A stretch of 64,000 nt of DNA from Gordonia humi (lineage in GTDB: Bacteria > Actinomycetota > Actinomycetes > Mycobacteriales > Mycobacteriaceae), in assembly GCF_014197435.1 (NCBI RefSeq), contig NZ_JACIFP010000001.1, positions 3,410,001 through 3,474,000 on the forward strand. Direction: 5' to 3'. Below the pieces are notes generated by a model. It was not told the origin of the DNA. It did not search any database and saw only the letters and a list, made by a program, of their open reading frames with translations. The first letter of the stretch is position 1. Every line of letters starts with the position of its first letter. The position numbers and the translations under genes were made by a program. This document shows, in pieces, positions 62,292-64,000 of the stretch.

Positions 62292-63545
62292 TCAACTGGT
62301 CCCGTCGCGGACGAAGCGCCCGGCGAGAGTGTAGACGCCGCCCTCGACGTCTCTGACGGCGCCGACGTTCATCCGGATCGCAGTCACCCGATCGCCGTCG
62401 TCGTTCGAGACCGCCTCCACCTGGAAGCCGACGACCTCCTTGTCGTAGGCCGCCAGACCGCGGCGCCGGATCAGGTCGTCGCGGGCGCGTGACACCGCCC
62501 GCTGGGGCACGTCCTTCACAGTGAACGAATTCTCCTGCGGAGACGGCTCGGTGGTGCGCTCGCTGAGTTCTGGGAACTCCCCGGGCACGGCGACGATCTC
62601 CGAGAGGGGGCCGTCGTCGAACTCCATCGCGATGCCTCCACTGCTCTGGACCGCCGACGCTCCGGGGACGTCGGATCCCACCTCGATGGACTGGAAGTCG
62701 AATGTGTTCAGCTTCGTCGTCGCAGCGTCGAGTCCGGCCGCTTCCATGATCCGCGTCGCCGACGCCATCACCGTGTCGACCGACCCCGCGTCGAGAGTGT
62801 CGGGGAGTCTGCCGCGCGTATCCACCTGGATGTCGCGCATGATGTCGTCGCTGTCGAATGTCAGAAGGAGCTTCTTGTCGGAGTCGCGACGTTCGATCTG
62901 GATCGTGTCTGCCGTCTTCTCGGCCGTGTCTCCGAGCTTGCGCGCCCCGGCGACGGCGGTCTTCGCCGCCTCCGACAGCGACAGACCCGTCAGGTCGGCC
63001 CGTCGGTACACGTCGCGGCTCGTGGCTCGCGACGACGACGGGTCGCTCCACGTGTCGCCGGACCGGCTCGACGAGAGCCGATCGCCCGTCCGCCGATCGA
63101 GCACGTCGACACTGGTCGACGTCCCGAACTGCATGCTCAAGATCGACGACGACCCGTTCGCCGCGAGACGGTCGGCGTGGTCGAGCGCTTCGGCGAGCTG
63201 TGCGTCGAGATCCAGGTCGTCGATCGACGCGGCCGGGTCGTCCGAGGAGCCTCCCCCGGACTCCGACGCGAACGGCCCGGGCCCCTCAGACGCGATGACC
63301 GCGGCCACCGGCGTCCCGACTGCCAGGACGAGCGCCGGAAGCACCACGGCACCGACCAGCGCCGCTGTCCGTGAACGCCCGGTCGCCGCGCGTACGCCGA
63401 CGACCGCGGCACCCAGACCGACGATCGCCGCGATCACCCGAAGCGCGACACCATCGAGTGTTCCGGCCGCGACGAACGCGGCCACGGCGACCGTCGCAGA
63501 CCCGACGAGTGCGACCACCGGCGTCGGTTTGGATGACTCTGTCAC
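62292..63545 (-). CDS. membrane-anchored protein of unknown function, paralogue A
   Basis: 417-residue protein. Residues ~8-95 hold three or four hydrophobic helices (VVALVGSATVAVAAFVAAG; VIAAIVGLGAAVVGV; ALVGAVVLPALVLAVGTPVAAVIA), then a Gly/Ser/Asp-rich linker and a ~300-residue extracytoplasmic domain rich in Asp, Ser and Thr. The domain ends with conserved strands FTVKDVPQRAVSRARDDLIRRRGLAAYDKEVVGFQ and YTLAGRFVRDGTS. The C-terminal ~140 residues align with the protein at 63580 (RARDDLIRRRGL and RAREDQIRRHSL; DKEVVGFQ and DRDLVGFQ). No known domain recognised. Confidence 0.75.
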   Translation of the reverse strand: MTESSKPTPVVALVGSATVAVAAFVAAGTLDGVALRVIAAIVGLGAAVVGVRAATGRSRTAALVGAVVLPALVLAVGTPVAAVIASEGPGPFASESGGGSSDDPAASIDDLDLDAQLAEALDHADRLAANGSSSILSMQFGTSTSVDVLDRRTGDRLSSSRSGDTWSDPSSSRATSRDVYRRADLTGLSLSEAAKTAVAGARKLGDTAEKTADTIQIERRDSDKKLLLTFDSDDIMRDIQVDTRGRLPDTLDAGSVDTVMASATRIMEAAGLDAATTKLNTFDFQSIEVGSDVPGASAVQSSGGIAMEFDDGPLSEIVAVPGEFPELSERTTEPSPQENSFTVKDVPQRAVSRARDDLIRRRGLAAYDKEVVGFQVEAVSNDDGDRVTAIRMNVGAVRDVEGGVYTLAGRFVRDGTS

Positions 63546-63579
63546 CCGTTCAGTTTAGGCGGGAGCGGTCGGCGCCGCC

Positions 63580-64000
63580 TCACCCGACGTATCGTCCGCC
63601 GAAGGTGTACCGCCCTTCGACGTCCATGGGTCCGACGGACATCCGCATCTGTCGCGGCTCGCCGAACGGACCTCCCGCTTGGAAGCCGACGAGATCCCGA
63701 TCTGCGTCCGACAACGAGTGTCTGCGGATCTGGTCCTCGCGCGCCCTGGTCAGGCCCGCTCGGGTGAGGTCGGTCAGCGTGAACGACCGGCCGCTCGAAT
63801 ACGTCGGACCCGTTCCAGCGATCGGGAACTCTCCCGGCCGGACCAGGATCTCATCGATCGGGCCGTCGTCGAACGCCATGATCACCCCGCCGCTGTTCAT
63901 GATCTGCGACGCACCGGGGAAGTTCGCGCCGTCGCGCGTGGTACGGAAGTCGAACTCACTCATCGGAGTGGTCCGCGGATCGAGCCCGACGGCCCGCATG
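63580..64000 (-). CDS. C-terminal part of paralogue B (5' end outside window)
   Basis: The last ~140 residues of a protein like the neighbour at 62292. GLDPRTTPMSEFDFRTTRDGANFPGAS aligns with GLDAATTKLNTFDFQSIEVGSDVPGAS, MAFDDGPIDEIL with MEFDDGPLSEIV, and the ends GRYTFGGRYVG and GVYTLAGRFVRD also match. The ATG at 63999 falls within the aligned domain rather than at its start, so the true start lies upstream, outside the window. Function unknown. Confidence 0.75.
   Translation of the reverse strand, partial: MRAVGLDPRTTPMSEFDFRTTRDGANFPGASQIMNSGGVIMAFDDGPIDEILVRPGEFPIAGTGPTYSSGRSFTLTDLTRAGLTRAREDQIRRHSLSDADRDLVGFQAGGPFGEPRQMRMSVGPMDVEGRYTFGGRYVG

Overview
This is a high-GC actinobacterial chromosome segment, almost certainly from a mycolic-acid bacterium of the order Mycobacteriales. 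The evidence is the fabG1(mabA)-inhA pair, an MptB-type mannosyltransferase, an RpfB/RipA-style NlpC/P60 hydrolase next to moxR1, a sufR-sufBDCSU-sufT operon, and gene order that follows two blocks of the Mycobacterium tuberculosis chromosome as I remember it. Gordonia is my best guess (no intein in sufB, no ripB, lipoprotein families typical of that genus), but Tsukamurella, Williamsia or another relative cannot be excluded from sequence alone.

Layout. 1-7.2 kb matches the Rv2133c-Rv2141c block: SCO1664-family protein, DUF3090 protein, histidine phosphatase and uppP on the minus strand, then a lipoprotein and pyrD on the plus strand, then a PEBP-family protein and an M20 peptidase on the minus strand, closed by tRNA-Leu(GAG). 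7.2-14 kb is an accessory 2-aminoethylphosphonate (AEP) locus: phosphonatase-like hydrolase and GntR regulator (minus) diverging from an FAD-dependent amine oxidase and a four-gene ABC importer (plus), with two matching candidate operator sites in the divergent promoter. 14-19.2 kb holds methylmalonyl-CoA mutase (mutA, mutB) and its chaperone meaB. 19.3-23.5 kb holds a TVP38 membrane protein, a SatD-like protein with a membrane partner behind paired inverted repeats, a DUF3097 protein and hypothetical genes.

23.6-31.1 kb is one long minus-strand run, ripA - moxR1 - DUF58 - VWA - fabG1 - inhA - hemH, joining cell-wall hydrolysis, a MoxR chaperone module, mycolate FAS-II enzymes and haem synthesis. 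31.4-35.6 kb is an Rv1476-like membrane protein diverging from acn and its TetR repressor acnR, with a textbook AcnR operator. 35.7-47.3 kb is mixed: acyl-CoA synthetase, a secreted Cna-B-like protein with a class F sortase-like lipoprotein, ABC-F ATPase, FUSC-like membrane protein, alcohol dehydrogenase, lycopene-cyclase-like flavoprotein, lipoprotein, thioredoxin with a thioredoxin-reductase-like enzyme, and a divergent HTH-cupin regulator.

47.3-53.6 kb is the complete SUF Fe-S assembly operon. 53.7-62.2 kb carries mptB, an ABC exporter, ctaA (haem A synthase), a polytopic membrane protein diverging from a TetR regulator across a very long perfect palindrome, a quinone oxidoreductase and a small operon partner. 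The right edge has two tandem paralogous membrane-anchored proteins of unknown function, the second cut by the window.

There is no gap over 300 bases without a gene. No IS element, prophage, CRISPR array or rRNA was seen. The most distinctive features are the AEP locus with an oxidase where a PhnW transaminase is usual, the sortase/Cna-B pair, the clear operators (AcnR, TetR palindrome, SatD repeats), and short in-frame tandem duplications at the ends of several genes.
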